Assembly (NCBI RefSeq): GCF_006716465.1
Contig: NZ_VFPB01000005.1
Coordinates: 124,001-188,000, forward strand
Reading direction: 5' to 3'
DNA from: Pseudoxanthomonas sp. 3HH-4
GTDB lineage: Bacteria > Pseudomonadota > Gammaproteobacteria > Xanthomonadales > Xanthomonadaceae
Length of the DNA: 64,000 nt
In this document: positions 29,543 to 40,240 of the stretch, piece after piece
Numbering within the stretch: the first letter of the stretch is position 1
How the letters are laid out: each line of letters starts with the position of its first letter
The notes under the pieces: model-generated
Databases searched by the model: none
Told to the model about the DNA's origin: nothing
What the model saw: only the letters and a program-made list of their open reading frames with translations
Translations under genes and position numbers: made by a program

Positions 29543-30243
29543 CAGCTGTCCTCTCCCTGCCGTGTGTGGTGGCGCCGCACCAGCCATTCGGAGAACAGCA
29601 GCGCAGCCAGCGAGATCACCACGGCCACGGCCGCCAAGCGCCAGATGCCGGCTTCGCCGCCGGGTACCTGCATCAGGCCGTAGATCGCCGACGACAGCGT
29701 CTGTGTTTCGCCGGGAATGTTCGACACGAAGGTGATGGTGGCGCCGAACTCCCCCAGCGCCTTGGCGAAGGCCAGCACGCTGCCGGCGACCAGCCCGGGC
29801 CAGGCCAGCGGGAGGGTAATGGTGAAGAACACGCGCCACGGGCCGGCGCCGAGTGTGGAGGCTGCCTGCTCCAGCCGGCGGTCGGTGGCTTCCAGCGAGA
29901 GCCGGATCGAACGCACCATCAATGGAAATCCCATCACGGCGCACGCCAGTGCCGCGCCGGTCCACCGGAACGCGAACACGACGCCGAGCTGTTCCTGCAG
30001 AAAGCGGCCGAGAGTTCCCTGCGTGCCCAGCGTCACCAGCAACGCGTAACCCATCACCACCGGCGGCAACACCAGCGGCAGGTGCACGACGGCGTCCAGG
30101 AGTGCCTTGCCGGGAAAGCGCGTGCGCGCCAGCAGCCAGCCGACGAGGACGCCGAAGGGCAGGCTCGCGAGTGATGCCACCAGCGCCACCTTCAGGCTGA
30201 GCTGGATCGCGGTGAGTTCTTCCGGACTGAAGGCGTCGAACAC
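29542..30243 (-). CDS. modB: Molybdate ABC transporter permease
   Basis: Inner-membrane channel subunit, 233 residues with about five transmembrane helices. The cytoplasmic EAA loop reads EQAASTLGAGPWRVFFTITLP and AFAKALGEFGATITFVSNIPG is the highly conserved ModB block. It begins 7 bases after modA. Confidence 0.94.
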   Translation of the reverse strand: MFDAFSPEELTAIQLSLKVALVASLASLPFGVLVGWLLARTRFPGKALLDAVVHLPLVLPPVVMGYALLVTLGTQGTLGRFLQEQLGVVFAFRWTGAALACAVMGFPLMVRSIRLSLEATDRRLEQAASTLGAGPWRVFFTITLPLAWPGLVAGSVLAFAKALGEFGATITFVSNIPGETQTLSSAIYGLMQVPGGEAGIWRLAAVAVVISLAALLFSEWLVRRHHTRQGEDS

Positions 30244-30250
30244 GTCGGCG

Positions 30251-31039
30251 TCAGTCCTTCACCGTGAAGCCATGCCGCGCGAAGATGGTGTCGGCAGCGG
30301 GTGACGCCAGCCAGTGCACGAATGGCGTCGCCCGTGCCGTGCGCGGCCCCCGCAGCGCAGCCACGGGATACACGATGCGGGGATGCGAATCCGCCGGAAA
30401 TGTCGCGAGCACGCGCACGGCCGGCTCGGCCTTCGCATCGGAGGCATACACGATGCCGAGCGGTGTCTCGCCGCGCGCCACCAGCATCAATGCCGCGCGC
30501 ACGCTTTCCGATTCGGCCAGGCGCGCCTTGACGCCGTTCCACAGTGACAGCGACTCCAGTGATGCGCGGGCGTATTTGCCTGCCGGGACCGTCGCGGTCT
30601 GCCCCACGGCGAGGCGGCCCTGGCCCAGTGCGGCCAGCAGTGTCACCGGTCGTTTCAGGTCCACGCTTGCCTGGCGGGCTCTCGGTGCGACCAGCACCAG
30701 CTGGTTGCCCAGCAGGTCCCGTCGCGTCGCGACCTGCAGCTTGCCGCGCTGCTGCAGATAGTCCATCCATTCCAGATCGGCGGAGAGGAACACGTCTGCC
30801 GGCGCACCCTGTTCGATCTGGCGCGCGAGCGCGGAACTGGCAGCGTAGGACACGCGGACCGATACCCCCGTCTGCCTCTGGTAAGCCGCTGCGGCTTCGT
30901 CCAGCGATTCCTTCAGGCTGGCGGCGGCGAAGACAGTGAGCGGCGCGTCGTCGTCCGCCGGCGCGGCAGGGGCGGCGAAGGAGACCGCGAGCATGGCCAG
31001 TGCGGTGAACACTCGACGGAGCGGCGTGGGCAGGTTCAT
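30251..31039 (-). CDS. modA: Molybdate-binding periplasmic protein
   Basis: Periplasmic receptor of the molybdate importer, 262 residues. The signal peptide ends near [27 protein letters not shown] and [20 protein letters not shown] contain the serines that bind the oxyanion, and [16 protein letters not shown] follows as in ModA. AGGAG lies 8 bases before the ATG. First gene of modABC. No ModE-type site was recognised in the 71 bases before it. Confidence 0.94.
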   Translation of the reverse strand: MNLPTPLRRVFTALAMLAVSFAAPAAPADDDAPLTVFAAASLKESLDEAAAAYQRQTGVSVRVSYAASSALARQIEQGAPADVFLSADLEWMDYLQQRGKLQVATRRDLLGNQLVLVAPRARQASVDLKRPVTLLAALGQGRLAVGQTATVPAGKYARASLESLSLWNGVKARLAESESVRAALMLVARGETPLGIVYASDAKAEPAVRVLATFPADSHPRIVYPVAALRGPRTARATPFVHWLASPAADTIFARHGFTVKD

Positions 31040-31110
31040 GCGAACGACTCCTGGTGGAACGGGCGATTCGATGATCTTTGGCGCGGAGCGGGAATGCGGG
31101 TACCGGCAGG

Positions 31111-31926
31111 TCAGTGGCGATCAAGCGCCTCGTTCAATACGGCCGCCAATGCCGCGCCCCCCGCCCTGAGCTGGCGCTCGGCCACCGGCAGGTGCCTGTC
31201 GACGTAGCGCTGCTCGAGCTTCGCGCGACGTGGATAGAAGTCCGGCTGGGTGGCCACGCGACACGATTGCTCGGCCCAGGCGGACGAGGGAGGGGGCAGC
31301 GTGATGGCGCCGACGGAGGGCTTCGGCAACGCGCGAAGATGGCGCAGGTAGTCGGCTTCGCTGCGACCCGTAGACACCAGCATGCGACTGTCCCAGAGGG
31401 TGTGCAGGTTGGTGCCGCGTCCGTTCCAGTTCACCTGCACATCGTTGCCGCCCTTGTCATGTGCATAGCCGGCATGCAGCGGCTGGTGCACGTCGCCCAC
31501 GAAATGCACCACGAACTTCAGCGCCTGGACGCGTTCGGCGCGCGTGCGCCGGGTGTCGGCGAGGATCGCAGTCTGCGCCCTGATGGCGTCCACCACGCAG
31601 TTGCCGCCCGGGCAGTCGCGCGACTGCACGTAGACGCAGTCGTGTTCGCCGAGGTTGACGAAGTGCCAGCGTGCGGTTTTGCGGCCGAGGACAGGATCGT
31701 TCTCGCGCAGGTCGTCGGCCCAGCTGGCGACGCCGGCCAGCGTCGGGTCCGGTTCGCCCTGCAGAAGGGCTTCGACCTGGCGTCGCGTATCCGGCGCCAG
31801 TTCATCCCATGCCAGCAGCGCCACCAGCCGATGGCCTAGGGGCCCCCACGCATGCGCAGGCATGGGAAGCAGCGCGAGAGCAAAGGAGAGGGCGAGGGAG
31901 ACGACAAGAAAGAGAGGACGGACCAT
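31111..31926 (-). CDS. Secreted S1/P1-type nuclease
   Basis: Zinc-dependent nuclease of 271 residues that degrades single-stranded nucleic acids. The signal peptide ends at AHA, so the mature protein starts with Trp ([13 protein letters not shown]); that N-terminal Trp and the following His are zinc ligands in this family. Further ligand segments are [33 protein letters not shown] and [21 protein letters not shown]. It is probably periplasmic or extracellular. It lies between ompW and modA on the same strand. Confidence 0.92.
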   Translation of the reverse strand: MVRPLFLVVSLALSFALALLPMPAHAWGPLGHRLVALLAWDELAPDTRRQVEALLQGEPDPTLAGVASWADDLRENDPVLGRKTARWHFVNLGEHDCVYVQSRDCPGGNCVVDAIRAQTAILADTRRTRAERVQALKFVVHFVGDVHQPLHAGYAHDKGGNDVQVNWNGRGTNLHTLWDSRMLVSTGRSEADYLRHLRALPKPSVGAITLPPPSSAWAEQSCRVATQPDFYPRRAKLEQRYVDRHLPVAERQLRAGGAALAAVLNEALDRH

Positions 31927-31989
31927 GCCGGTACTTTAACCGACACGGGCCGTCCCCATTTGACCTCGTCAGGCGATGCGGCTATCTGC

Positions 31990-32610
31990 TCAGAACTTCA
32001 CGACATACGCCACGCCGTAGACCAGCGGGTCGATGTTGGCGGTGCCGAGCTTGGCGCCATCGACCTTGACGTCGGTGTCGATGTCGATCCAGCGCGCATC
32101 CACGCGCACGGCGCCGCGCTCGCTGACCTTGATGTCGATGCCCGCATGCGCGGCCAGGCCCCAGGAGTCGTCCAGCTTCAGGTCGGTGCCTGCCAGCGCG
32201 CCCTTGGTGTCCTCGCTGAAGAACGTGGTGTAGTTCAGGCCGGCGCCGAGGAACGGCGAGACCTTGCCCTTGCTGTTGAAGTGGTACTGCAGCGAAACGG
32301 TCGGCGGCAGATGCTTGGTGCTGCCCACCGTGCCGACGCCGTCGACGGCGATGTCGTGCTTGAACGGCAGCGCGGCCAGCACTTCCAGGCCCAGGTTGTC
32401 GCGCAGGAAGTATTCGAAGGTGATGGTCGGCTTGACGTCACTGTCGATGTCCAGCGGCAGCGTGCCGCCGGCCAGCGAGCCATTGTCGGACTTGGGGTTT
32501 ACCTGGTGCGCGCCCACGCCCAGCGTCCACTCGCCCTTGGACTGGGCAAAGGCGGGAGCAGCGGCGCCCAGTGCGAGGGCGATGGCAATCGGGATCAGGG
32601 TCTTCTTCAT
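31990..32610 (-). CDS. ompW: OmpW family outer-membrane protein
   Basis: Eight-stranded beta-barrel of 206 residues. Signal peptide MKKTLIPIAIALALGAAAPAFA is followed by WTLGVGAHQVNPKSDNG, PTITFEYFLRDNLGLEVLAA, HLPPTVSLQYHF and PFLGAGLNYTTFF, all standard OmpW strands, and a C-terminal Phe. OmpW is often induced without oxygen; a perfect FNR/ANR-type box sits upstream at 32668-32681. Confidence 0.93.
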   Translation of the reverse strand: MKKTLIPIAIALALGAAAPAFAQSKGEWTLGVGAHQVNPKSDNGSLAGGTLPLDIDSDVKPTITFEYFLRDNLGLEVLAALPFKHDIAVDGVGTVGSTKHLPPTVSLQYHFNSKGKVSPFLGAGLNYTTFFSEDTKGALAGTDLKLDDSWGLAAHAGIDIKVSERGAVRVDARWIDIDTDVKVDGAKLGTANIDPLVYGVAYVVKF

Positions 32611-32667
32611 GATGGTGACGCTCGTTGGAATGTGGTGCCAGTCTCCGCCCGCGTATCCGGCACCGCC

Positions 32668-32681
32668 TTGATCCTGATCAA
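32668..32681. promoter_or_regulatory. FNR/ANR (CRP-FNR family) binding site
   Basis: TTGATCCTGATCAA matches the FNR consensus TTGAT-N4-ATCAA at every fixed position. It lies 58 bases upstream of ompW and about 95 bases upstream of gap on the other side. The spacing best fits activation of ompW. Confidence 0.75.
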
Positions 32682-32714
32682 TGCCCGTGAGGCGGCGTCA
32701 CGGGGGCGGCCTGT

Positions 32715-32720
32715 TAGAAT
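32715..32720 (+). promoter_or_regulatory. Putative -10 element of gap
   Basis: GTTAGAATGG contains TAGAAT, 56 bases before the gap ATG. No convincing -35 is seen. Confidence 0.45.
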
Positions 32721-32772
32721 GGCGGCCCCCGTCAACCCCGCCGCGCCGCGCGCGTGGCCGCAGGAGTCCTGA

Positions 32773-33780
<1,008 letters not shown>

Positions 33781-33803
33781 GCCGCGCCGCTTCTGCTGTA
33801 CCG

Positions 33804-33836
33804 CACGGGCGTCCCACGGGGCGCCCGTGTCGTTTC
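33804..33836 (+). terminator. Probable terminator after gap
   Basis: CACGGGCG (33804-33811) pairs with CGCCCGTG (33822-33829) around a 10-base loop, followed by TCGTTTCC. Confidence 0.6.
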
Positions 33837-33996
33837 CAGGTATCGCGAAGTGATACGGGGCGGCCGGGATCACGCCACCTGCGCATCGAATCTTGCAAAT
33901 CCTGCCGCCTTGCCCGAGGCTGCCCCGAGGCTGAATGGACGGCCGGGGAACGGACCAGTCCGTTCCTGCACCGAATACGCAAAGGCGGGTTGGGCG

Positions 33997-36735
33997 ATGG
34001 ATGATCTGGCGGGAGTGTTGGTGTTGCTCGGCCTGGCGGTGCTGGCCGTGCCGGTGTTGCTGATCGTGGCGCTGGTCGCGATCAGCGGACTGAAGCGCCG
34101 GGTGGGCGAGCTGGAGCGGCAGGTGGGCCAGTTGCGCAGCCCGCAAGCGGCGCCTGCGGCATCCGCGACGCCGCGGGCGCAGGCCGATGCCCCTGCATCC
34201 AAGCCGGCCGATGCCGAGCGCACGCTGGCGGAACTCGTGCGATCGCCGCCGTCCCGCGTCGAGACACCGCCGCCTGAGCATGCGGCCATGCCGCCGCCTA
34301 TCCCCCCGCCGCGTGTTGCGCCGACGCCCGCGCAGCTGGAGCCCGCGCCCGCGCTGCCGCCGCGTCCGCCGCGCCCCGAAACACCGTCGCGACCCGTTAC
34401 GCCCGATGTCTTCACCGTTGCAGTCCGCGCGGTGCAACGCTGGTTCACGGTCGGCAACGTGCCGGTCAAGATCGGCGTACTGGTGCTGTTCGCCGGCGTC
34501 GCGGCGCTGTTGAAGTACGGTGCCGACCAGGGCTGGTTCTCGCTGCCACCGGAACTGCGCTTGGCCGGTATCGCGGCGGCGGCGCTGGGTGCACTTGTGT
34601 TCGCGTGGCGCAAGCGCGAAAGCAACCGCACTTTCGCGCTGAGCCTGCAAGGGGGTGCCATCGGCATATTGCTGCTGGTGGTGTTCGCCGCGTTCAAGGT
34701 CTTCACCGTGATGCCGGCCGGTGCGGCCTTCGCGCTGAGCATCGCGCTGGTCGCTGGTGCGGGCATGCTCGCGGTCCTGCAGGACGCGAAGTCGCTCGCC
34801 GTCTTCGCGCTGCTGGCGGGCTTCCTCGCGCCGATCTGGCTTTCGACCGGCAGTGGCAACCACGTCGCGCTGTTCTCGTATTACGCGGTGCTCAATGCCG
34901 CCATCGTCGGCATCGCCTGGTACAAGTCGTGGCGCGTGCTGAACCTGCTCGGGTTCGTCTTCACCTTCGGCATTGGCACCGCATGGGGACTGTTCGACTA
35001 CGCGCCGGAGAAGTATGCGACCACGCAGCCGTTCCTGGTGCTGTTCTTCGCCTTCTACCTGCTGATCCCGCTGTTGTTCGCGCGTCGCCAGCCGGCCAGC
35101 CGCCGCGACTTCATCGATGGCTGCCTCGTGTTCGGCATGCCGCTGGTGGCGTTCTCGCTGCAGGCGGGCCTGATGCAGGGCGGAACGTTCGAAGACAGCC
35201 GCCTGCCGCTGGCCTTCTGCGCGCTGGGACTCGGCGTCCTTTATGCCGCGCTGTCGTGGACCTTGCGCCGCCGTACGAACTACGACGCGCTCGCGCAATC
35301 GTACGCGCTGCTCGCGGTCGGCTTCGCCACGCTGTCAGTGCCGCTGGCGCTGTCGGCGCAGGCCACGGCCTGCGTGTTCGCGCTGGAAGGTGCGGCGCTG
35401 GCCTGGCTGGGCCTGCGGCAGTCGCGGCTTCTGCCGCAGCTGACGGGCGCAGGCCTGCAACTCGCGGCAGCAGCTGCATTCTTCATCTCGCGCGCCGATG
35501 CAGCGTCGTGGCATGGAACGACGGCGGTCGTGCCGATGTTCGCCAATGCGGCGTTCATGAGTGCATTGCTGATCGCCGTCGCTGGCTTCGCCAGTGCCTG
35601 GGCTTATCGAATGAGCGGTCGTGGCGTGGCGCTGGTGTACTACCTGTGGGCGCTCGCCTGGTGGCTCGGCAACGGCATGGTCGAGATCGATGCCTACCTT
35701 GGCCGACGCGATGAACCCGACGCGATGCTGGCCTTTGCCGCGCTGACCGGCTGGCTGGCGGCGGAGGTCCATCGCCGGCGTCCGGCTACTGCGCTGGCGT
35801 GGACCACGCTGGTCGCCCTGGCCTCGGCCGTCCCCCTGGCGCTGTGGCAAACCGATGCGCACCAGCAGCCGTTCGCCGGTCATGGCGCATGGGCGTGGCT
35901 CGCCTATGCGGTACTGGGCGTCCGCAGCCTGATGTGCCTGCGCGACAGCGAGCATCGACTCGCCGGTGCGGCCCAGTTCGTGTGGTGGCTGGTGTGGCCG
36001 CTGGTCGCCAGCCTGCTGCTGGCGTGGCTGCCGGGCCATGTCGAAGGCATGGGCGACGGCTGGCAAGCGGGTCTCATCGCGTTGCCGTGGCTTGTCGTCG
36101 TGGCGTTGGCGCTGTTCCACTGGCGTTGGCTGGCGGCACCGCTCGGCGAGCGCTTCGATGGCTGGCGCACGCCCCTTCTGGGCGTCCTGTTTACCGCGCT
36201 GGGTCTGTGGTGGCTCGTTTCGTTGTTCCTGGCAGGTCATGCCAGGCCGCTGCCCTGGCTCCCCGTGCTGAACCCGCTGGAATTGGCGCAGCTCGCCACG
36301 CTGGTCCTGCTGCTTCGCTGGTGGATGCCGGATACGCGCGTGCTGCCACCGGCGCGCATCGTGCTGCTTTCGTCGCTGGCCTTCGTGTGGATCACCTCCG
36401 TCGTGCTGCACGCCGTGCATCATTGGGGTGGCGTGCCGTGGAACGACAGTCTGCTGTCCGGCAGCCTGGCGCAGACCAGCCTGACCATCACCTGGAGCGT
36501 ACTGGGCGTGCTCGGCTGGGTGATCGGGTCGCGCCGTGGCCAGCGCATGCTGTGGCTGGGGGGCGCGGTGCTGATGGGCGTGGTGCTGGCCAAGCTGGTG
36601 TTCGTCGATCGCCAGCACCTGGGCAACCTGCTCGGCATCGGCTCGTTCATCGGCTACGGCCTGCTGTGCACCGTGGTGGGCTATCTGGCGCCGGCACCAC
36701 CGCGTCGCATCGAAAACGAGGAGGCACCCGCATGA
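33997..36735 (+). CDS. DUF2339 domain-containing multi-pass membrane protein
   Basis: Very large inner-membrane protein of 912 residues; function unknown. An N-terminal helix and short coiled coil (LKRRVGELERQVGQLRS) lead into a proline-rich linker (about residues 55-145). About 25 hydrophobic segments then fill the rest, beginning with KIGVLVLFAGVAALLKYG and RLAGIAAAALGALVFAWRKR, the typical DUF2339 core. The start at 33997 is chosen because AAAGGCGGG precedes it and the first helix begins there; an open frame extends back to 33850. It overlaps the DUF3999 gene by 4 bases, a conserved pairing. Confidence 0.88.
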   Translation: MDDLAGVLVLLGLAVLAVPVLLIVALVAISGLKRRVGELERQVGQLRSPQAAPAASATPRAQADAPASKPADAERTLAELVRSPPSRVETPPPEHAAMPPPIPPPRVAPTPAQLEPAPALPPRPPRPETPSRPVTPDVFTVAVRAVQRWFTVGNVPVKIGVLVLFAGVAALLKYGADQGWFSLPPELRLAGIAAAALGALVFAWRKRESNRTFALSLQGGAIGILLLVVFAAFKVFTVMPAGAAFALSIALVAGAGMLAVLQDAKSLAVFALLAGFLAPIWLSTGSGNHVALFSYYAVLNAAIVGIAWYKSWRVLNLLGFVFTFGIGTAWGLFDYAPEKYATTQPFLVLFFAFYLLIPLLFARRQPASRRDFIDGCLVFGMPLVAFSLQAGLMQGGTFEDSRLPLAFCALGLGVLYAALSWTLRRRTNYDALAQSYALLAVGFATLSVPLALSAQATACVFALEGAALAWLGLRQSRLLPQLTGAGLQLAAAAAFFISRADAASWHGTTAVVPMFANAAFMSALLIAVAGFASAWAYRMSGRGVALVYYLWALAWWLGNGMVEIDAYLGRRDEPDAMLAFAALTGWLAAEVHRRRPATALAWTTLVALASAVPLALWQTDAHQQPFAGHGAWAWLAYAVLGVRSLMCLRDSEHRLAGAAQFVWWLVWPLVASLLLAWLPGHVEGMGDGWQAGLIALPWLVVVALALFHWRWLAAPLGERFDGWRTPLLGVLFTALGLWWLVSLFLAGHARPLPWLPVLNPLELAQLATLVLLLRWWMPDTRVLPPARIVLLSSLAFVWITSVVLHAVHHWGGVPWNDSLLSGSLAQTSLTITWSVLGVLGWVIGSRRGQRMLWLGGAVLMGVVLAKLVFVDRQHLGNLLGIGSFIGYGLLCTVVGYLAPAPPRRIENEEAPA

Positions 36736-38084
36736 AGAAGTGGCTGATGGTCCTGTGCCTGCTGCCCGCGCTTGCCGGCGCGCAGGCGCCCGCACCGTAT
36801 GCGAAGCGCTGGCCGCTGGTGTTGTCGGCCGAACAGGCGGGCGCGTACCGCGTGGTGCTCGATCGCGAGATCTACACCACCACGGCGTGGCCCGACCTGC
36901 GCGACATCGACGTGCTGGATGCGCACGGCAAGCCGGTGGCCGCCGCGCTGTTCGGCCCGGAGCAGCCGACGGCCCTGCCGGCGCGGCGCATCGTGGTGCC
37001 GTGGTTCCCGCTGCCCACCCAGCAGCCCGATGCAGCGGGTCCGTCGCGCGTGTCGGCGCAGTTCGGTGAGAACGGTCGCATCGTCCGCATCGAGGCGGAT
37101 GGGGGCAGCGCGGGTGCATCGGGCCCTGCGCGTGCCTTCCTGGTCGACCTGAGCCGCATCCGTGACAACGCCGAAGCGCTGGAATTCACTTGGGACACCG
37201 GCACGCCGCGAGAATCGCGCTACCGGGTCGACGGCAGTCTCGACCTGGAGCACTGGGAGGTGGTGCAGGATCGCGTGACGTTGGTGGAATTGCAGCGCGG
37301 ATCGCAGCGCCTGTTGCGCGACGAGGCGCCGATCCGCGGAGGGCTTCGTTACATCCGCTTCGTGCCTCTCGATGCCTCGCCGGCATTGCCGATCCGAGAA
37401 GTGCGCGTGCGCCTGGATGCCGTGCACCAGCGGCAGGAAGTGCAGTGGTCGGAACTGCAGGGACGTCGCATTTCTGCACAGGGCGTGGACAGCTATACCT
37501 ACGAAAGCGATGGACGCTATCCCGTGGCATTGGCCGACCTGGCGATGGACGACTACGCCGTCGGTGAGTGGACACTCGAGAGTCGCGACAGCACGGACGC
37601 ACCGTGGCGGCTCCGTGCCGGGCCGTGGGTGGCGTATCGCGTGGCCGGCGAACAGGCCAGCGCCTCACCGGCGCAACCGTTGTCGAGCGGACCGGCGCGC
37701 GACCGCTACTGGCGGTTGAGCAACCGGGGGGCCTTGCCGGACCAGGCGCCGACGCTGCGACTCGGATACCGGCCGGAGGTGGTGGTGTTTCTTGCGCAGG
37801 GCACGCCGCCTTACGCCTTGGTCGCGGGCAGCGCGAGCGCGCGCCGCGCGGCCGTACCGATGCCGGCGCTGGTCGATGCGCTGCGCCGCGACCGTGGCGA
37901 GGAATGGCAGCCCGCGCCCGCCTACCTGTCCGCGTCCGCGGTATTGGCCGGCGACGCGGCGCTGGTCGCGCCGCCCACGCCGCGCGACTGGAAGACCTGG
38001 CTGCTTTGGGGGTTGCTGATCGCCGGCGCCGCGCTGGTGGCGGCCTTCGCCTTCAGCCTGTTGCGTAGCCGGCCTCCGGCATAG
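36732..38084 (+). CDS. DUF3999 domain-containing protein
   Basis: Exported protein of 450 residues, function unknown. It has a signal peptide ([19 protein letters not shown]), a long periplasmic beta-rich region and a C-terminal transmembrane helix (about residues 425-445) ending LRSRPPA. The region includes [17 protein letters not shown], a discoidin-like segment. It is translationally coupled to the DUF2339 protein (ATGA overlap), so the two probably form a membrane complex. Confidence 0.87.
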   Translation: MKKWLMVLCLLPALAGAQAPAPYAKRWPLVLSAEQAGAYRVVLDREIYTTTAWPDLRDIDVLDAHGKPVAAALFGPEQPTALPARRIVVPWFPLPTQQPDAAGPSRVSAQFGENGRIVRIEADGGSAGASGPARAFLVDLSRIRDNAEALEFTWDTGTPRESRYRVDGSLDLEHWEVVQDRVTLVELQRGSQRLLRDEAPIRGGLRYIRFVPLDASPALPIREVRVRLDAVHQRQEVQWSELQGRRISAQGVDSYTYESDGRYPVALADLAMDDYAVGEWTLESRDSTDAPWRLRAGPWVAYRVAGEQASASPAQPLSSGPARDRYWRLSNRGALPDQAPTLRLGYRPEVVVFLAQGTPPYALVAGSASARRAAVPMPALVDALRRDRGEEWQPAPAYLSASAVLAGDAALVAPPTPRDWKTWLLWGLLIAGAALVAAFAFSLLRSRPPA

Positions 38085-38118
38085 GCCACTGTCGTTTGCG
38101 GCATGTGGGGGCAGGCGG

Positions 38119-38124
38119 GACAAT
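38119..38124 (+). promoter_or_regulatory. Putative -10 element of pgk
   Basis: GGACAATAGG contains GACAAT, 31 bases before the pgk ATG. The same hexamer precedes tkt. Confidence 0.35.
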
Positions 38125-38154
38125 AGGCGTCTTTCCCGCTGCCCAGGACCTCCC

Positions 38155-39330
38155 ATGCCCATCGTCCGCATGACCGACCTCGACCTCGCCGGCAAGCGCG
38201 TACTGATCCGCCAGGATCTGAACGTGCCGATCGACGGTGGCCGCATCACCTCCGAGCAGCGCATCACCGCGTCCCTGCCGACGCTGAAGCTGGCGCTGCA
38301 GAAGGGCGCGGCGGTCATGGTGACCTCGCACCTCGGCCGTCCGAAGGAAGGCGTCTGGAGCGAGGCCGATTCGCTGGCGCCTGTCGCCGCCCGCCTGTCG
38401 GAACTGCTCGGCGTCGACGTGCCGCTGGTGAAGGATTGGGTCGACGGTGTCGACGTGGCGCCCGGCCAGATCGTCCTGCTCGAGAACTGCCGCATGAACG
38501 TGGGCGAGGGCAAGGATGACGAAGCGCTGTCGAAGCAGTACGCGTCGCTGTGCGACGTGTTCGTCATGGACGCCTTCGGCACCGCACACCGCGCGCAGGC
38601 GTCCACGCATGGCGTGATCCGCTTCGCGCCGGTCGCCGCAGGCGGTCCGCTGCTGATGGCCGAGCTGGATGCGCTTGACAAGGCGCTGGCCAACCCGGCG
38701 CGTCCGCTGCTGGCCATCGTCGCCGGCAGCAAGGTCTCCACCAAACTGGAACTGCTGACCAGCCTGGTCGGCAAGGTCGACCAGCTGATCGTCGGTGGCG
38801 GTATCGCCAACACGTTCATCGCAGCGGAAGGCCATGCCGTGGGCAAGTCGCTGTACGAAGCGGACCTCATCAACACGGCGAAGAAGATCGACGCCGATGC
38901 GAAGGCACGCGGTGCCGAGATCCCGCTGCCGACCGACGTCGTGGTCGCCACCGCGTTCGCCGCCGACGCACCGGCGATGGTGAAGGCCGTCGATGCGGTC
39001 GCTGCCGACGAGTTGATCCTCGACATCGGTCCGCAGACCGCGCAGCGCTATGCCGAACTGATCAGGTCGGCCGGCACGGTGGTGTGGAACGGACCAGTGG
39101 GTGTGTTCGAGTTCGACGCCTTCGGCAAGGGCACCGAAACGCTGGCGCATGCCATCGCGCAGTCGAAGGCGTTCTCCATCGCGGGTGGCGGCGACACGCT
39201 GGCGGCGGTGGACAAGTACGGCATCGCCGACGAGGTCAGCTATATCTCCACCGGCGGCGGCGCGTTCCTGGAATTCCTGGAAGGCAAGACGCTGCCGGCC
39301 GTGGCGGCGCTGGAAGCCCGCGGCCAGTGA
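38155..39330 (+). CDS. pgk: Phosphoglycerate kinase
   Basis: Transfers phosphate between 1,3-bisphosphoglycerate and ADP. The 391-residue length is normal. [26 protein letters not shown], the Lys of [26 protein letters not shown] and NGPVGVFE plus the C-terminal GGGDTLAAV nucleotide loop are present. The last four bases (GTGA) overlap the start of the phosphatase gene. Confidence 0.97.
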   Translation: MPIVRMTDLDLAGKRVLIRQDLNVPIDGGRITSEQRITASLPTLKLALQKGAAVMVTSHLGRPKEGVWSEADSLAPVAARLSELLGVDVPLVKDWVDGVDVAPGQIVLLENCRMNVGEGKDDEALSKQYASLCDVFVMDAFGTAHRAQASTHGVIRFAPVAAGGPLLMAELDALDKALANPARPLLAIVAGSKVSTKLELLTSLVGKVDQLIVGGGIANTFIAAEGHAVGKSLYEADLINTAKKIDADAKARGAEIPLPTDVVVATAFAADAPAMVKAVDAVAADELILDIGPQTAQRYAELIRSAGTVVWNGPVGVFEFDAFGKGTETLAHAIAQSKAFSIAGGGDTLAAVDKYGIADEVSYISTGGGAFLEFLEGKTLPAVAALEARGQ

Positions 39331-39968
39331 GCCGCGCCACGCTGTTCTTCGATCTCGACGGCACGCTGATCGATTCGGCCGTCGGGATCACGCGCTGCAT
39401 CACGCATGCCCTGGCGCAGCTGGACCATCCGGTACCGACGGACGCCGAACTGCGCGGCTGGATCGGCCCGTCGCTGCGGACCAGTTTCATGCCGCTGCTG
39501 GGTGACTCGGCGAAGGTCGAAGCGGCGGTCGAGCTGTACCTCGAGCGTTTCGAGTCGCACGGGTGGCTGGAGCACCAGGTGTACGCCGGCATCGGCGAGG
39601 CCATCGAAGTGCTCCACGCGGCCGGGCACCGGCTTGCCGTCGTCACCGCCAAGAACGAACCGCATGCGCGGAAGATCCTCGCCCACCTGCCGTTCGGTCA
39701 TCGCTTCGAGGACATCATCGGCGCCACCGCGGATGGCCGGTTGAGCCACAAGAAGGACCTGATTGGCGAAGCGCTCCAGCGCCTGTCGTTGGCGCCGGAG
39801 GCATGCGTCATGATCGGCGACCGGCACATGGACATCGACGGCGCGCGCCACCATGGCATGCGCAGCGTGGGCGTACTGTGGGGGTTCGGCGACGAGCAGG
39901 AGCTGCGCGATGCAGGCGCGCACCATCTCGCGGGCACGCCCGACCAGTTGCGGCCACTGTTCGCCTGA
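39327..39968 (+). CDS. gph: HAD-family phosphatase (phosphoglycolate phosphatase-like)
   Basis: Haloacid-dehalogenase hydrolase of 213 residues, probably phosphoglycolate or a related phosphate. Motif I is [11 protein letters not shown], motif II VVTAKNE, motif III the Lys in SHKKDLI, and motif [15 protein letters not shown]. The start is GTG at 39327 overlapping the pgk stop (GTGA), giving [11 protein letters not shown] directly. Substrate is inferred from family resemblance only. Confidence 0.87.
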   Translation: MSRATLFFDLDGTLIDSAVGITRCITHALAQLDHPVPTDAELRGWIGPSLRTSFMPLLGDSAKVEAAVELYLERFESHGWLEHQVYAGIGEAIEVLHAAGHRLAVVTAKNEPHARKILAHLPFGHRFEDIIGATADGRLSHKKDLIGEALQRLSLAPEACVMIGDRHMDIDGARHHGMRSVGVLWGFGDEQELRDAGAHHLAGTPDQLRPLFA

Positions 39969-40240
39969 GGTCAAGCGCGCGATCAAACGCGCGTTTCATC
40001 GCCTTTTTTTGCGCACTCGGGTGTGCGTGCGCAGCATGCTGCCTGTGCGCAGAGACCAAAAAAATACCAGTCGCACGAATGCGTGGAGCATCAGGAAAGT
40101 GCTTTGAAACAGCGCTTTCCCCGCGACACGCCCTGTGCGCGGAGGGCTGTCCCGGGACAGCGGCATGACGCGGGGAATGTCAGTCGTTCCGAAGAAGTTT
40201 CGCTGTGGTAGCGTTTGCGCGATCACAGGGAATCCGCACC
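39969..40240 (+). other. Structured intergenic region and pyk leader
   Basis: No gene is seen in these 272 bases. They hold the palindrome AAACGCGCGTTT (39986-39997) followed by a run of seven Ts, a possible terminator for gph. A strong hairpin, GGAAAGTGCT (40094-40103) with AGCGCTTTCC (40111-40120), also lies here. The AT content is higher than in the flanking genes, consistent with a promoter region. Confidence 0.5.
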
